This document shows, in pieces, positions 17,301-24,392 of a DNA stretch of 53,174 nt. A model generated the notes under the pieces. The model ran no database searches. It saw only the letters and a list, made by a program, of their open reading frames with translations, and was not told the DNA's origin. How positions within the stretch are numbered: position 1 is the first letter of the stretch; the number at the start of each line of letters is the position of its first letter. The stretch lies in assembly GCA_964384905.1 (NCBI GenBank), contig CAYLND010000007.1:1-53174 (forward strand), in the 5' to 3' direction. The DNA is from Gp22-AA3 sp964384905. Lineage in GTDB: Bacteria > Acidobacteriota > Polarisedimenticolia > Gp22-AA2. The translations under genes and the position numbers were made by a program.

Positions 17301-20300
17301 GCTGTTCGACAACGCGAACCTGCTGTTCACCAGCGTCAACGATACGAACCTGACGTTCTACTACATCGACCCCGAGTGCGACGGTGACGGCGACGGGACT
17401 TTGGGCGAAACGTCGTTCGCCAACCTGGACGGGGACAACATCGCGAGCGCGTCGGACAACTGCCCGTTCGACTACAACCCGGCGCAGACCGACACGGACG
17501 GCGACCACATCGGGGACATCTGCGACAATTGCCCCGGCGTCTACAACCCGAACCAGCTCGACTCGGACGCCGACGGTGTCGGCGACGCCTGCGACTTCGA
17601 CGACATCGACTACGACGGCGTCGTCAACGCCATCGACAACTGCCCGGACGTCTACAACCCGCGGCAGGTGCCGGCCAGCGGCGGCGGCACGACCCGCGGC
17701 CAGGCCTGCGCCGGCACGGGCGACCGCGACGGCGACGGCATCCAGGATCGTCTGGACAACTGCGTGCGCAGCGCGAACCCGACGCAGACCGATTCCGACG
17801 GTGACGGCATCGGCGACGCCTGCGACGGCGACTGCCTCAACCCGCGCCCGTCCATTCTCGCGATCGGCTCGTGCAGTCTGATCAGCGAGACGCAGTGCAC
17901 GGCCGACGTCAACTGCCCGCCGGTCGGCCACTGCTCGGGCACCACCACGATCCTGTGCACCACGAGCCAGGATTGCCCGTCGCAGCAGACCTGCGATCTC
18001 AGCGCGCCGCAGACCCAGACCTGCCAGAAGACCGGCGTGATCAACGACGGCTCGTGCGGCAACCAGCAGGACGATGCCGACGGCGACGGTGTGCCGGATG
18101 CCGTCGACGACTGCCCGAACGTGCCGAACCCGCCGATCATCCCCGGGACCTTCAAGCAGCTGGACACCGATCAGGACGGCCGTGGTGACGCCTGCGATCC
18201 GACGCAGACGCTCGACGACGACAACAACGGGATCCCGGACGACGTGATCACCTTCAACACGACGATCTCCTGCAAGAAGGTGCCGCTGCCGAACCTGATC
18301 GTCCTGGGCACGATCGTCCACGACATCAACGGCGACCACGACTCGTTCGCGGACGCCGGCGAAATTGCCCGCATGGCGGTCGTGGTCAAGAACAACTCCG
18401 ACATCGCCGTGAGCGGCGTGAACCTTGTCCTGGGGTCGACCGACCCGGACATCTCGTGCATCACCAAGTCGACGATCGTGGTCGGCTCGATCCCCGCGCG
18501 TGGCGTGGTCGACACGTCGAGCGCAGGCATCAACACCCCGCCGGGCGCCGGCGAGTTCGAGTTCATCGTGTCGCCGACGGTCAGCACCACCAATCCGACC
18601 GACCCGGTCAAGGGTGATTTCTTCGTGACGCTCACGAGCAACGAGGCGACGGGCACCAGCACCAAGGCGGCGATCTCGCTGCTCCTGGATCTCGACCCCC
18701 CGACCGTCGTGCCGCCGAAGGTGGCTGGATACGACGGTATCAACGGCACCGCGGACGACGGGGTCATCCGGGAGAGCTTCGACGTGGACCGCGACGGCGA
18801 CCATCTCTACGAGATCGACAGCCGGTGCAACTCGGTGGCCGAGCCAACGGGCGGGACCGACCCTGCCGGGTGGACCGGCTGCACCCAGAACACGCCGGGC
18901 GTGCACAACGACACGATCGGCGTGTGGGTCGGCACGGCCCCCGGAGGGATCAACGTCCTGGCCGGGATCGGCTGCGCCGGGTTCAACGTGCCGCCGGCGG
19001 ACCCGGGTTGCATCATCGATCCGGACAACGACATGGACTGGCACATCCATTGCGCTCCGGGAACCCCGCTGGTTCCCCCGACGCCGCCCGCCACGACCCC
19101 GATCGGGTGTCCGAACACCGCGCTGCACCAGACGCCGGTCAACGACGGGCAGGCGTACGACGGCACGAACTCGCTCCACTTCGGAGCGCACTTCGATCTG
19201 AACAACGCGGCCGCCGACACCACCAAGTTCCGCCAGCTGGCGGCGTTCATGACCAACCCGATCAACCTGACGCCGCTGCCCGTCGTCGGCGATCTCGAGA
19301 TGTCGTTCTTCCACATCGCCTCGATGATGGACAACAACTACCTCAACACCAAGATCGGGCAGGCGACCGACTTCGGCGACGTCCAGATCCAGTTCGACCG
19401 GAACGCCGATCCGGCGATCGACGACTGGAGCGTGTGGGACAAGCTGGTCCCGAACCAGAACGTCTACGATCACATCTCGTACATCTGGTCCACGTTCGGG
19501 ACGGGGACGACGTTCTGCGTCCTGACGCCGACCGACACCGGAACCGCGCCGTACGCTCCGCGCGGCGTGCACGAAACCCTGTGCTACCCGGCGGGCGTCT
19601 GGTCGTCCTGCGGCAACCCGCGCGATCAGACGACGTCGTATCAATGCTCCGACGGCGCTCCGGGCTCGCTGGCGCCAGCGGCCGGCAACCTCTGGGCGCA
19701 GACCAAGTTCAGCCTGGCGAGCTTCCTCGGCAAGCGAGTGCGCATCCGCTGGATCGCCGAGGTCTGGGAGTTCGACTGCTGCGACTCGTCGTACCAGGAG
19801 ATCGGATCGTGGCAGAACATCCCGCACGACGACGGCTGGTGGATCGACGACATCACCATCACCGGCGCCCTGCAGCAGCAGGCTCCCCCGCTGGCCGACA
19901 CCAAGACGCCGGCCGCCGGTGCCTGCCCGTCCAAGGCCTGCGACGCCACCCAGGGCGACAGCGGGTTCAATGTCAGCCTGTCGGTGACCCAGGACGTGCC
20001 CGACAACATCGTCGTGACGGGCGAGAAGCTCATCGTCTCGGCCGCCAGCACCACGAACCCGGGCGGTTGCGTCGGCGGCGGATCGCAGTTCCGCTTCTTC
20101 AAGGACAACGTCCTGGTGCAGGACTGGTCCTCGGGGCCGTCGTTCATCGACAATCCGACCGTGGACGCTGCCTACCGCGTCCAGGTGCGCTGCAGCATCG
20201 ACACCACCTGCACCAGCAGCGCCACGGCGACCGGATCCAACAGCAGCAACATCCAGGTGTTCGCCGGTGACGGCACCGATATCAGTCTGACCGTGACGCA

Positions 20301-20655
20301 CGATCGCACGACCGGCACCACCACGCTCACCTGGCCGTCCAGGATCCAGCCGCCGGCCCTCAACGGCTTCGACGTGTTCCGCGGCAGCCAGACGGACGAC
20401 GGACAGGCGACCACGGCCGGCACGCCGGACGTCAACCTGACGTCTCTCGTGGCGCTGTCGACCTCCCCGTCGTCCTGCAACGTCGCCGACGGCGCGCCGG
20501 GAACGAACGTGACCCAGACGACGACGCTGGCGCCGTTGCCGAACGCCATGATCTACTACCTGGTCGGGCACAATCCGGTGGTGACGCCGGGCCAGGCGGC
20601 TCTCGGCAGGCGCGGCGACGGGACGCTCAGGCCGCTGGCTCCAAACTGTCCGTAG
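11338..20655 (+). CDS. Giant secreted subtilisin-like (S8, Kp43-type) multidomain protein, paralogue 1
   Basis: 3105 residues from ATG 11338 (GGGAGG about 8 bp upstream). A signal or anchor helix spans about 9-32. A pro-region of about 300 residues leads into an S8 domain: Asp350 in VAVTDNGIS, His404 in THGNVVAGLIAG and Ser691 in GTSFSAAV. The oxyanion-hole Asn position reads TGSQG, with Ser555. Next comes a Kp43-like beta domain (LINDLDLEVQSPG near 900) and EF-hand-like loops (DTNGNGRLDPGED near 1020). Cys-rich modules lie near 1440, 1505, 1720 and 2177-2233. Thrombospondin type-3 Ca-binding repeats span about 2012-2172 and 2244-2303. A jelly-roll-like region carries DDGWWIDDITITG near 2835, and a fibronectin-like C-terminal module ends in Cys-Pro. 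It is a secreted, Ca-dependent, disulphide-rich protein; substrate unknown. It aligns end to end with the gene at 28621. An intrinsic terminator follows. Confidence 0.88.
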   Translation: MSRCAYLNAIRGALVAVVLLALLLVAPAAVNWAGRSAGPQSGQNPGEIVDQIANARWARNHPALIAQPRPDGLTPFGKDFKVPEPKDKHGLIAMGIGYLDLKKNDLIGKVPAEFRAAGPNFRAHAKGSVNDGVNIVQLSEDSLKNVGYDRIAAEIGKVGRILGAAPERGLLVKAHGADVSRLAALPYVESIGAYYSAYKVDPQIGQMPLIQRSRAKSHTLDLEVALWHGEDTEAAKGRLARIVGDSNVSDYSMDGEVLRVKAERSHLSKLAEDPAVRHFTELHEFMLNNDEIATSMMIGNTEESFNLARPFHEQGIDGGGLNAAGVVAYDGSRVNDGTAQVPPQIVAVTDNGISIDAVHFSQTLTQVTDLTHPIGQKHRKVESIQTVEDNGTSCDSLLSGANTHGNVVAGLIAGAPGDFGLTYAKAIDPAEGKPIGGLSLDALARGSRIIMQDAALPTRCVGAELVEVGGSVNPGNIMDRLNAAVCPKVAPASGPCQGIAGGAEEVHLHVMPFGVPNFDTLLNNPENGLYSLEAQQIDTFLLNNRDYMVFSPTGSQGTDPTDTASTIIWPDLFDGTAADDDPNFPHRAQIPPPATAKNSVTVGASFVDEWTVFPNFNEEENDYNITSHGPATKASLRTAPLVMAPGVDGSAIFGTPLFEACATNRSHDNDNTDNGGKMLDNEIDDQNYGTSFSAAVTTAAGAVIRDYFAQGFYPTATRQQGDRMPRLSGSLVRAALVASANFLDQYSEAQKSSPTDKLLGKTRGANIGQVAGFTVGVIGNMSQGYGRPILDQVLPLSNYPATRGIGTPDTIEYPAPGLLIYDMLGTGEPPINNLAINCATSAGCTEKTFTVDGLNAVNLANPLFGQPNEPANTRYIQDGQLRIALSWPDLPNSQVAAIGSDGGGTLINDLDLEVQSPGPDNVYGNSDDIVYDGNVYILGQACCIGQWALGRPTTQAPTHDARNNIEAVHLSSFVNKFSPNGGNQLVTGTWHVRVFRGANTANAGQLTGITGPNEDTNGNGRLDPGEDTANSQCTAAGAPAACCTGAGTGTCTGNNNGFLDAGGQPFALVVAGPVLASGQTQTWGGQPHTLPGSIARLDKYQYSCSDSAVASILAPALTGAAGATTIGANTVFQVRNASNTVLDEEKGVAFIETFPGSHDFRSAGVPVRLGSPAVKYNGVLEGDNGQQIVVTYTDSPRSSETRARFQCTPNIIQGSISVNGKADLSSFVGGGCDGDQYLDANERLTYSIALQNFELKDDLNDVTATLTPTGPGAAAVRVLDSPKNIGRIPGGQRTGITFSLFVDPTAANNLAIANRTVNLVLSFDAMARGVRLSRTTYTFPHVINADPEAFHYSTDFPNGGREVRDYNRNLQIDTPDKIDPFKGIFFPDEDITFSSMFVVGTANGKISNTLGEDLDGDGLLDHGENDAIPNGRLDKGILVGCVGGTTPGAGCNVDSDCAGGGKCGNEVPWDFDSNDGGWFPLRSVFSKPAGVSSNPVWEYKGGGVCSTGPTVNKECFANADCGGGICVLNTGICGFQSSKAESPFNNAAWFQNGGGGIWHTGDGDPSTPGLNANACENYPFPNDTNTPQFTEIYYDVLESPIVSKVHQVPDSRNFPYTVEFQRLGFNLNMETRDYAGGNVNLDNDIDSDQQNCLLCQYIYGIRYPSIYELAVFNLYENGVNPLSVMPQRTFGPLTDTDGSFGANRTINGDETGFTAFIVNSQGLCQGGPFPFKNCSTNGDCNTAQCQQTNPPSCTGVCVALDNPIPTASSDFAPFPRPGAPQICAPGVVNPSPGQPFPGCETNTAAGPERNWDLSLLDYDDGLIYLSLGPGAQGPAGAFAPGVAGNRWQIGLGFIAEENLSATTDYGIGFDDPVLEWDEVHPVDESAFVPAHTPACNRFGGAGQPAGQQCATLTIDRMGLYDCNDTVEVTVDDPRRAAQPSVTVFGVTDSDNIPVAAGAVSAKHPRKSFSIPAVPNNPGLFKGNVTIGSLFDNANLLFTSVNDTNLTFYYIDPECDGDGDGTLGETSFANLDGDNIASASDNCPFDYNPAQTDTDGDHIGDICDNCPGVYNPNQLDSDADGVGDACDFDDIDYDGVVNAIDNCPDVYNPRQVPASGGGTTRGQACAGTGDRDGDGIQDRLDNCVRSANPTQTDSDGDGIGDACDGDCLNPRPSILAIGSCSLISETQCTADVNCPPVGHCSGTTTILCTTSQDCPSQQTCDLSAPQTQTCQKTGVINDGSCGNQQDDADGDGVPDAVDDCPNVPNPPIIPGTFKQLDTDQDGRGDACDPTQTLDDDNNGIPDDVITFNTTISCKKVPLPNLIVLGTIVHDINGDHDSFADAGEIARMAVVVKNNSDIAVSGVNLVLGSTDPDISCITKSTIVVGSIPARGVVDTSSAGINTPPGAGEFEFIVSPTVSTTNPTDPVKGDFFVTLTSNEATGTSTKAAISLLLDLDPPTVVPPKVAGYDGINGTADDGVIRESFDVDRDGDHLYEIDSRCNSVAEPTGGTDPAGWTGCTQNTPGVHNDTIGVWVGTAPGGINVLAGIGCAGFNVPPADPGCIIDPDNDMDWHIHCAPGTPLVPPTPPATTPIGCPNTALHQTPVNDGQAYDGTNSLHFGAHFDLNNAAADTTKFRQLAAFMTNPINLTPLPVVGDLEMSFFHIASMMDNNYLNTKIGQATDFGDVQIQFDRNADPAIDDWSVWDKLVPNQNVYDHISYIWSTFGTGTTFCVLTPTDTGTAPYAPRGVHETLCYPAGVWSSCGNPRDQTTSYQCSDGAPGSLAPAAGNLWAQTKFSLASFLGKRVRIRWIAEVWEFDCCDSSYQEIGSWQNIPHDDGWWIDDITITGALQQQAPPLADTKTPAAGACPSKACDATQGDSGFNVSLSVTQDVPDNIVVTGEKLIVSAASTTNPGGCVGGGSQFRFFKDNVLVQDWSSGPSFIDNPTVDAAYRVQVRCSIDTTCTSSATATGSNSSNIQVFAGDGTDISLTVTHDRTTGTTTLTWPSRIQPPALNGFDVFRGSQTDDGQATTAGTPDVNLTSLVALSTSPSSCNVADGAPGTNVTQTTTLAPLPNAMIYYLVGHNPVVTPGQAALGRRGDGTLRPLAPNCP

Positions 20656-20698
20656 GCGGGAGCGTCCTTCCTCAGGGGAAGGGTGCGGGAAGAAAACA

Positions 20699-20728
20699 GG
20701 GGGCTCCGCAAGGAGCCCCCTCTTTTTT
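20699..20728. terminator. Intrinsic terminator between convergent genes
   Basis: Perfect 9-bp stem GGGGGCTCC / GGAGCCCCC with a GCAA tetraloop (20708-20711), followed by TCTTTTTT on the plus strand. On the minus strand the stem is followed by TGTTTTC, so it may also stop the convergent PD40 transcript. Confidence 0.9.
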
Positions 20729-20730
20729 GC

Positions 20731-22527
20731 TCAGTCCTGGGCGGCGACGACCCGGCGCTTCATCTCCTCGAGCCAGTTGAGCACCGCGTGAAGCTGCGTC
20801 AGGCTGGTCGAGCGCGCCGATCCCCCGATCAGCACGAAACGCCGCCCGTCGGGCGTCACGTCGTAGCTGGGCGAGCCTGCGGAAGGCCCCTTGAACTTCA
20901 GGTCGAACAGGGGCTCGGGCGCGCCGAGCGCGAGCGTCGGGCGGGTGGAGACGCTCATCGCCATCATCGTGTCGCCTCTCCTGAAGAAGATCTCCGAGCG
21001 TCCCCACACCGGCCCGTAGCCTCCCGCGGTCGAGATCCGTCGAGGCTCGCCGGGGCCGGGGAAGGGCCTGAGATAGACTTCGCTCCGGCCCGATTCGTCC
21101 GATGTGTAGGCGACGAAACGGCCGTCGGGAGAGAAGACCGCACCCCACTCGTCGGCCGCCGTCTGGATCAGGGGGTGCGGTCGCGCATCGCGTCCCGGCG
21201 CCAGCACCCAGACGTCTCCGTGCGTCTCGGGGTCGGCCATCGTGTACAGGAGCATCCGTCCGTCGGGCGACCAGGAGCTGGGGCTCAGCGGATGGTCGTG
21301 GGTGGCGAGAAGCTCCGGGTCGCCGCCGCCGTCGGCCTGCCGCCGAAACAGGCTCCAGGCACCGGCCCGCAGGGACACATAGGTCAGCACGCCGGGGCCT
21401 GGACCCCAGATCGACAGGCCGTCGCTTCCTTCGGACGGCAGCCTGCGGATCGCGCCGGTCGCGGTCTCGACGATCCAGGTCTCCAGGCGGCGGGCCTCCG
21501 AGACCGAGACGGCGAGCAGACGCCCGTCGGGCGAAAGGCGCGGCAGGTCGAAATCGCGACGATCCGGGAGGACCGGGCTCGTCCCGCCCTTCCGATCGAC
21601 CCACAGGAGCGTTCTCGCGCCGCCCCCGGGCTCGCCCGGGGCATAGACCAGCGTCCCGCTGGCCGAGAGCGCGTACTGCGCCGCCCCGGTCGTCGAGTCC
21701 GCCAGGATTCCGTCGAGGACCTGCACCGGCTTGCCGGTCACGCGGAGGCCGACCGGATCGAAGGGCGCCGCGATCAGGCTCCCGCCGCGCGCTCCCAGCA
21801 GATGACCGTTGGCGGCGTAACGCGCGAAAAAGGTCCCCTCGATCAGGGCCGCCGACTCGGCGGTCGCGAGCCGCTGGGCGCCGATCTTCGGCGCGTCCTG
21901 TCGCGCCCCCGGGAGAAGCGTGAACAGCAACGACCGGCCGCCGGGGAGGATGTCCGGCCAGAGCATCGCCGTACCTGCCGGAAGCACGGCAGGAGGGGTG
22001 ACCACCTGCGGCCGGCCCCCGGCGGCCGGAATCCGGGAAAGCCCCGCGCCTTTCGAGCCGATGAAGTAGATCGTGTCGTCGGGTCCCCAGGTCCCTCCGC
22101 CGGAAGCGGCCGCCTCGCACAGCACGATCGGCTCGCCGCCCTGCACCTGCATCTTCTCGAGCCGGCCGCCGGCGAAGAAGGCCAGCCAATCCCCCCTGGG
22201 GGAGAAGAACGGCGCGCTGGCGCCCTCGGTCCGCGGAAGCGGCGACGCCTCGAACTGGTCGAGATCGCGGACATAGAGCTGCGTGCGCGTCTCACGGCGT
22301 GCGACGTAGACCAGACGCTCCCCGCGCGGGGAGATCGCCAGCGCCGGCAGACCGATGTCCGCGGCGAGCGGGGCGTCGGCGGGCAGATCGATGGCCAGTC
22401 GCGCCACGCCTTGCGCCGGTTCGGGTTCCGGGGAGGGCGCGCGCCGTCGCCCCAGACCGAAGCCCGCGGCCAGCGAGAGGAGCGTCACGAGAGCGAGCAC
22501 CGCGAATCGCCGTCGCGAATCCCTCAT
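20731..22527 (-). CDS. Membrane-anchored PD40/TolB-type beta-propeller protein
   Basis: 598 residues. An N-terminal signal anchor (about 8-27, FAVLALVTLLSLAAGFGLG) is followed by a Pro/Glu linker and repeated PD40 blades: ISPRGERLVYVA, FSPRGDWLAFFA, WGPDDTIYFI, LSPDGRLLAVS, WSPDGRMLLYT and FSPDGRFVAYTSDE. The blades form a TolB-like propeller outside the cytoplasm. This architecture resembles the sensor half of Ser/Thr kinases common in Acidobacteria, but no kinase domain is present. The C-terminus (DVTPDGRRFVLIGG) is another family hallmark. The ligand is unknown. It has its own promoter (22551-22579) and converges on the giant subtilase gene. Confidence 0.85.
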   Translation of the reverse strand: MRDSRRRFAVLALVTLLSLAAGFGLGRRRAPSPEPEPAQGVARLAIDLPADAPLAADIGLPALAISPRGERLVYVARRETRTQLYVRDLDQFEASPLPRTEGASAPFFSPRGDWLAFFAGGRLEKMQVQGGEPIVLCEAAASGGGTWGPDDTIYFIGSKGAGLSRIPAAGGRPQVVTPPAVLPAGTAMLWPDILPGGRSLLFTLLPGARQDAPKIGAQRLATAESAALIEGTFFARYAANGHLLGARGGSLIAAPFDPVGLRVTGKPVQVLDGILADSTTGAAQYALSASGTLVYAPGEPGGGARTLLWVDRKGGTSPVLPDRRDFDLPRLSPDGRLLAVSVSEARRLETWIVETATGAIRRLPSEGSDGLSIWGPGPGVLTYVSLRAGAWSLFRRQADGGGDPELLATHDHPLSPSSWSPDGRMLLYTMADPETHGDVWVLAPGRDARPHPLIQTAADEWGAVFSPDGRFVAYTSDESGRSEVYLRPFPGPGEPRRISTAGGYGPVWGRSEIFFRRGDTMMAMSVSTRPTLALGAPEPLFDLKFKGPSAGSPSYDVTPDGRRFVLIGGSARSTSLTQLHAVLNWLEEMKRRVVAAQD

Positions 22528-22550
22528 CTCTTCGTTGCTTCCCCGGCCGC

Positions 22551-22579
22551 ATGCTAGACGGCCATCCCCGATCAGTCAA
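22551..22579 (-). promoter_or_regulatory. Promoter of the PD40 gene
   Basis: On the minus strand TTGACT (22579-22574), a 17-bp spacer and TAGCAT (22556-22551). The start codon lies 24 bp downstream. The structured repeat at 22601-22763 begins 22 bp upstream of the -35. Confidence 0.65.
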
Positions 22580-22600
22580 TCGCGGCGCCGGGAGGCCGGA

Positions 22601-22763
22601 GCGAGGCGCGCCGCGCTGCTTTCGCCGGGCACGGGTCCGGCCTCGCTTCGCGAGGCCTCCCCTCTCCTCGCCGCGCGCCCACCCAACGCGCTGGAGAGCG
22701 CGCGTCGGGGCCCTGGGCGCGCGGTCTCGGAAGGCCCGGCGAAAGCAGCGCGCCGCGCCTCGC
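22601..22763 (+). repeat. Structured palindromic element, copy 1 (candidate ncRNA or MITE-like)
   Basis: A 30-bp terminal stem (22601-22630 with 22734-22763, one mismatch) encloses two hairpins. P2 is GGCCTCGC-TTC-GCGAGGCC (22639-22657). P3 has an outer helix GCGCGCCCA / TGGGCGCGC (22673-22681 with 22714-22722) and an inner helix CGCGCT-GGAG-AGCGCG (22687-22702). The P1/P2 junction reads ACGGGTCC, the P3 loop region CGCTGGAGAGCG and the 3' junction CGGTCTCG. Copy 2 nearby (inverted) and copy 3 at 44791 share this plan. It lies in a 572-bp gap (22528-23099) between two minus-strand genes and is antisense to them. No protein-coding role is supported. Confidence 0.8.
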
Positions 22764-22891
22764 CCGTGGTCGTCCCAGCCAACGACGACTGCCAGTGCAT
22801 TCGTGGAACGAGTATCGAATCCTCTTCATCCTTGATGATTCGTGGAGTCGGAACCGAGACATGGTATGTGGCGGCGATGGAACCATCTCGA
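22764..22891. other. Lower-G+C spacer between two inverted structured repeats
   Basis: 128 bp with clearly lower G+C than its flanks, separating copy 1 from the inverted copy 2. I see no gene, no tRNA and no terminator in it. It would form the loop if the two copies paired in a single strand. Confidence 0.6.
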
Positions 22892-23052
22892 GCGAGACGC
22901 GACCCGCTGCGCGCGCCGGGCCGTGCGAGACCGTGCGCCCCGGGCCCCACCACGCGCTTTTCAGCGTGGTGGGCGGGCGCGAGGCGAGCCGAGGGGAGCG
23001 ACGCGCAGCGTCGCGGACCCGTGCCCGGCGCGCACAGCGGGTCGCGTCTCGC
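22892..23052 (-). repeat. Structured palindromic element, copy 2, inverted
   Basis: Read on the minus strand, a 30-bp terminal stem (arms 23052-23023 and 22921-22892, one mismatch) encloses P2 GCGACGC-TGC-GCGTCGC (23014-22998) and P3 CCCACCACGC / GCGTGGTGGG around TGAAAAGC (22973-22946), with outer helix GCGCCC / GGGCGC. The junction ACGGGTCC is identical to copy 1 and the loop CGCTGAAAAGCG differs by two bases. Stem bases differ from copy 1 in compensating pairs, for example the TTT/AAA section of the terminal stem is replaced by GC-rich pairs. It begins 47 bp after the stop of the minus-strand gene at 23100, in sense orientation to it. Confidence 0.8.
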
Positions 23053-23099
23053 GTCGGTGAAATTCCGGGGTCTGTCGCAGCGGAATGAGCGCGAGCGTC

Positions 23100-23492
23100 C
23101 TAGAAGAGCGGCGCGCTCAGGGACTCGTCGAGATTCCAGCGATAGGTGTAGACCGGCGTCTCGATCGGGACGGTGTATTTGACCTTGATGTCGATCCGGC
23201 CCGTAGTCCGGCTGACCTGAACGTCCTTGGCGCCGACCGGCAGGTCCAGCTCGCGGGCCTTGTGGAGGATGTTGTTCCGGACGACGTCGTCATCGTGACG
23301 CGGCATGGCGGCGAAGCGGGCCTGCTCCTCGATGGAGTCGCGGAACTCGTACACGTTGATCATCACCGGGACGACCTTGACGCCGAGATAGATGAACAGA
23401 CACAGGACCAGGACGCCCATGAGCGTCCCGAGCCGTCCCTCGCCTGTTTCGTCGCGCAGCCGCACGGGAAAGCGCCCCCCTTCCTCGACCAC
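23100..23492 (-). CDS. Small single-pass membrane protein, DUF4845-like
   Basis: 130 residues if the GTG at 23492 is the start. One transmembrane helix (about 23-45, TLMGVLVLCLFIYLGVKVVP) follows a short charged N-terminus, then a soluble domain: EFRDSIEEQARFAAMPRHDD, then VRNNILHKARELDLPV, then paired beta strands DVQVSRTTGRIDIKVKYTVP. This resembles the DUF4845 type of small proteins that follow lepB in proteobacteria, though the match is from memory and uncertain. No Shine-Dalgarno precedes the GTG and the predicted leader is only about 11 nt; ATG at 23420 (residue 25) is an alternative start. It lies 128 bp after lepB with its own promoter. Function unknown. Confidence 0.65.
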   Translation of the reverse strand: MVEEGGRFPVRLRDETGEGRLGTLMGVLVLCLFIYLGVKVVPVMINVYEFRDSIEEQARFAAMPRHDDDVVRNNILHKARELDLPVGAKDVQVSRTTGRIDIKVKYTVPIETPVYTYRWNLDESLSAPLF

Positions 23493-23509
23493 GGTGCCAA
23501 CCCGGTTCG

Positions 23510-23538
23510 AATATAGGAACCGCGCCCCGGCCCGTCAA
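23510..23538 (-). promoter_or_regulatory. Promoter of the small membrane protein gene
   Basis: On the minus strand TTGACG (23538-23533), a 17-bp spacer and TATATT (23515-23510), 18 bp before the proposed GTG. It lies downstream of lepB, so this gene can be transcribed independently of lepB. Confidence 0.65.
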
Positions 23539-23620
23539 GCGAGGGGATCACGGAATCGTAACCGCGCCGGTTCGAGGACGGTCCGGTCCCCTGGCAGTGT
23601 GCGGTTTCGAGCCGCGCCGG

Positions 23621-24328
23621 TCAGCGGATGATCTGGAAGGTGCGGTCCCAGCGGGTGCCGGTGAAAATCGCCGCGGCGCTGGAGAGGATCCGGCGCATCT
23701 CGGACTCGGGCTGGCGGCTGGCGGCCAGCGCGCCCTCCTGGCGGCCGCCCTCGAAGGACCAGTAGATCAGCAGACCCCGCCCGATGATGTGGTCCCGCGG
23801 CACCAGGCCCCACTCGCGACTGTCCTTGCTGTCGTCCCGATTGTCGCCCATCACGAAGTAGTGCCCCGGCGGAATCGTCAGCGGCCCGAAATTATCGAGC
23901 GGGACGGTGTCGGGGCCGGGGCAGCAGTGCTGGACGTACGGCTCGATGATCGCCACGTACCCTTCCTGTCCAGGCATCTGAATGTACACGATCCCCTTGA
24001 TGATCTTGATCGTCTCGCCCGGAAGTCCGATGGCGCGCTTGACGTAGTCCTGCAGCTCGTCGTGCGGATAGCGGAACACGATCACGTCGCCCCGCCGCAC
24101 GGGCGCGATGGGAAGGAAGACGCCCTCCAGCGGGAAGGACGGCGCCGGCAGGGCGAACTTGTTGACCAGAATGTAGTCCCCGATCAGGAGCGTCTTGGTC
24201 ATCGAGCCGCTCGGGATGGTGAACGGCTGGAACAGGAACGTCCGGACGAACAGGGCGAAGATGATGGCGACGAGCCCCGCCTGGGTGTACTCGAACACGA
24301 ACCGCCGGGGTTTCAGGGACGCCGTCAT
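23621..24328 (-). CDS. lepB: Signal peptidase I
   Basis: 235 residues. An N-terminal transmembrane helix (about 17-33) anchors the periplasmic catalytic domain. The Ser/Lys dyad is visible: Ser42 in IPSGSMTKTL and Lys97 in DYVKRAIGLPGE. The boxes GDYILVNKF, RRGDVIVFRYP and MGDNRDDSKDSREWG are all present in family order. The enzyme removes signal peptides from Sec- and Tat-exported proteins; the two giant secreted proteins and the TolC-like protein in this window would be among its substrates. GAGG lies about 9 bp before ATG 24328, and a CATAAT hexamer lies about 24 bp upstream without a good -35. It follows lepA by 64 bp, the classical lepA-lepB order. Confidence 0.95.
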   Translation of the reverse strand: MTASLKPRRFVFEYTQAGLVAIIFALFVRTFLFQPFTIPSGSMTKTLLIGDYILVNKFALPAPSFPLEGVFLPIAPVRRGDVIVFRYPHDELQDYVKRAIGLPGETIKIIKGIVYIQMPGQEGYVAIIEPYVQHCCPGPDTVPLDNFGPLTIPPGHYFVMGDNRDDSKDSREWGLVPRDHIIGRGLLIYWSFEGGRQEGALAASRQPESEMRRILSSAAAIFTGTRWDRTFQIIR

Positions 24329-24392
24329 TCGCCGCCTCGTTCCGAGTGCAGATTATGCGGCGATCGGGGCGCGCTTGCCACAGGCAAACGCC

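Noticed and set aside
13681..20571. Very long open frame on the minus strand opposite giant subtilase 1
   Set aside because: It is a shadow of the coding strand caused by high G+C third positions: Arg/Val/Asp/His-rich low-complexity reading, no domain, while the plus strand has signal peptide and catalytic motifs.
22601..23052. Insertion sequence or transposon with terminal inverted repeats
   Set aside because: Long inverted repeats are present but no transposase frame lies inside or beside them, and the arms pair within each 160-bp copy rather than bounding a gene; only a non-autonomous element remains possible.
22355..23182. Open frames across the structured repeats
   Set aside because: Several frames on both strands cross the inverted repeats with Arg/Ala/Pro-rich readings; the DNA is explained by paired stems and no motif or start site supports a protein.
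23500..23520. tRNA T-arm-like sequence GGTTCGAAT
   Set aside because: The flanks do not pair as a T stem and no acceptor, D or anticodon arm is found; the same bases form the -10 region of a minus-strand promoter.
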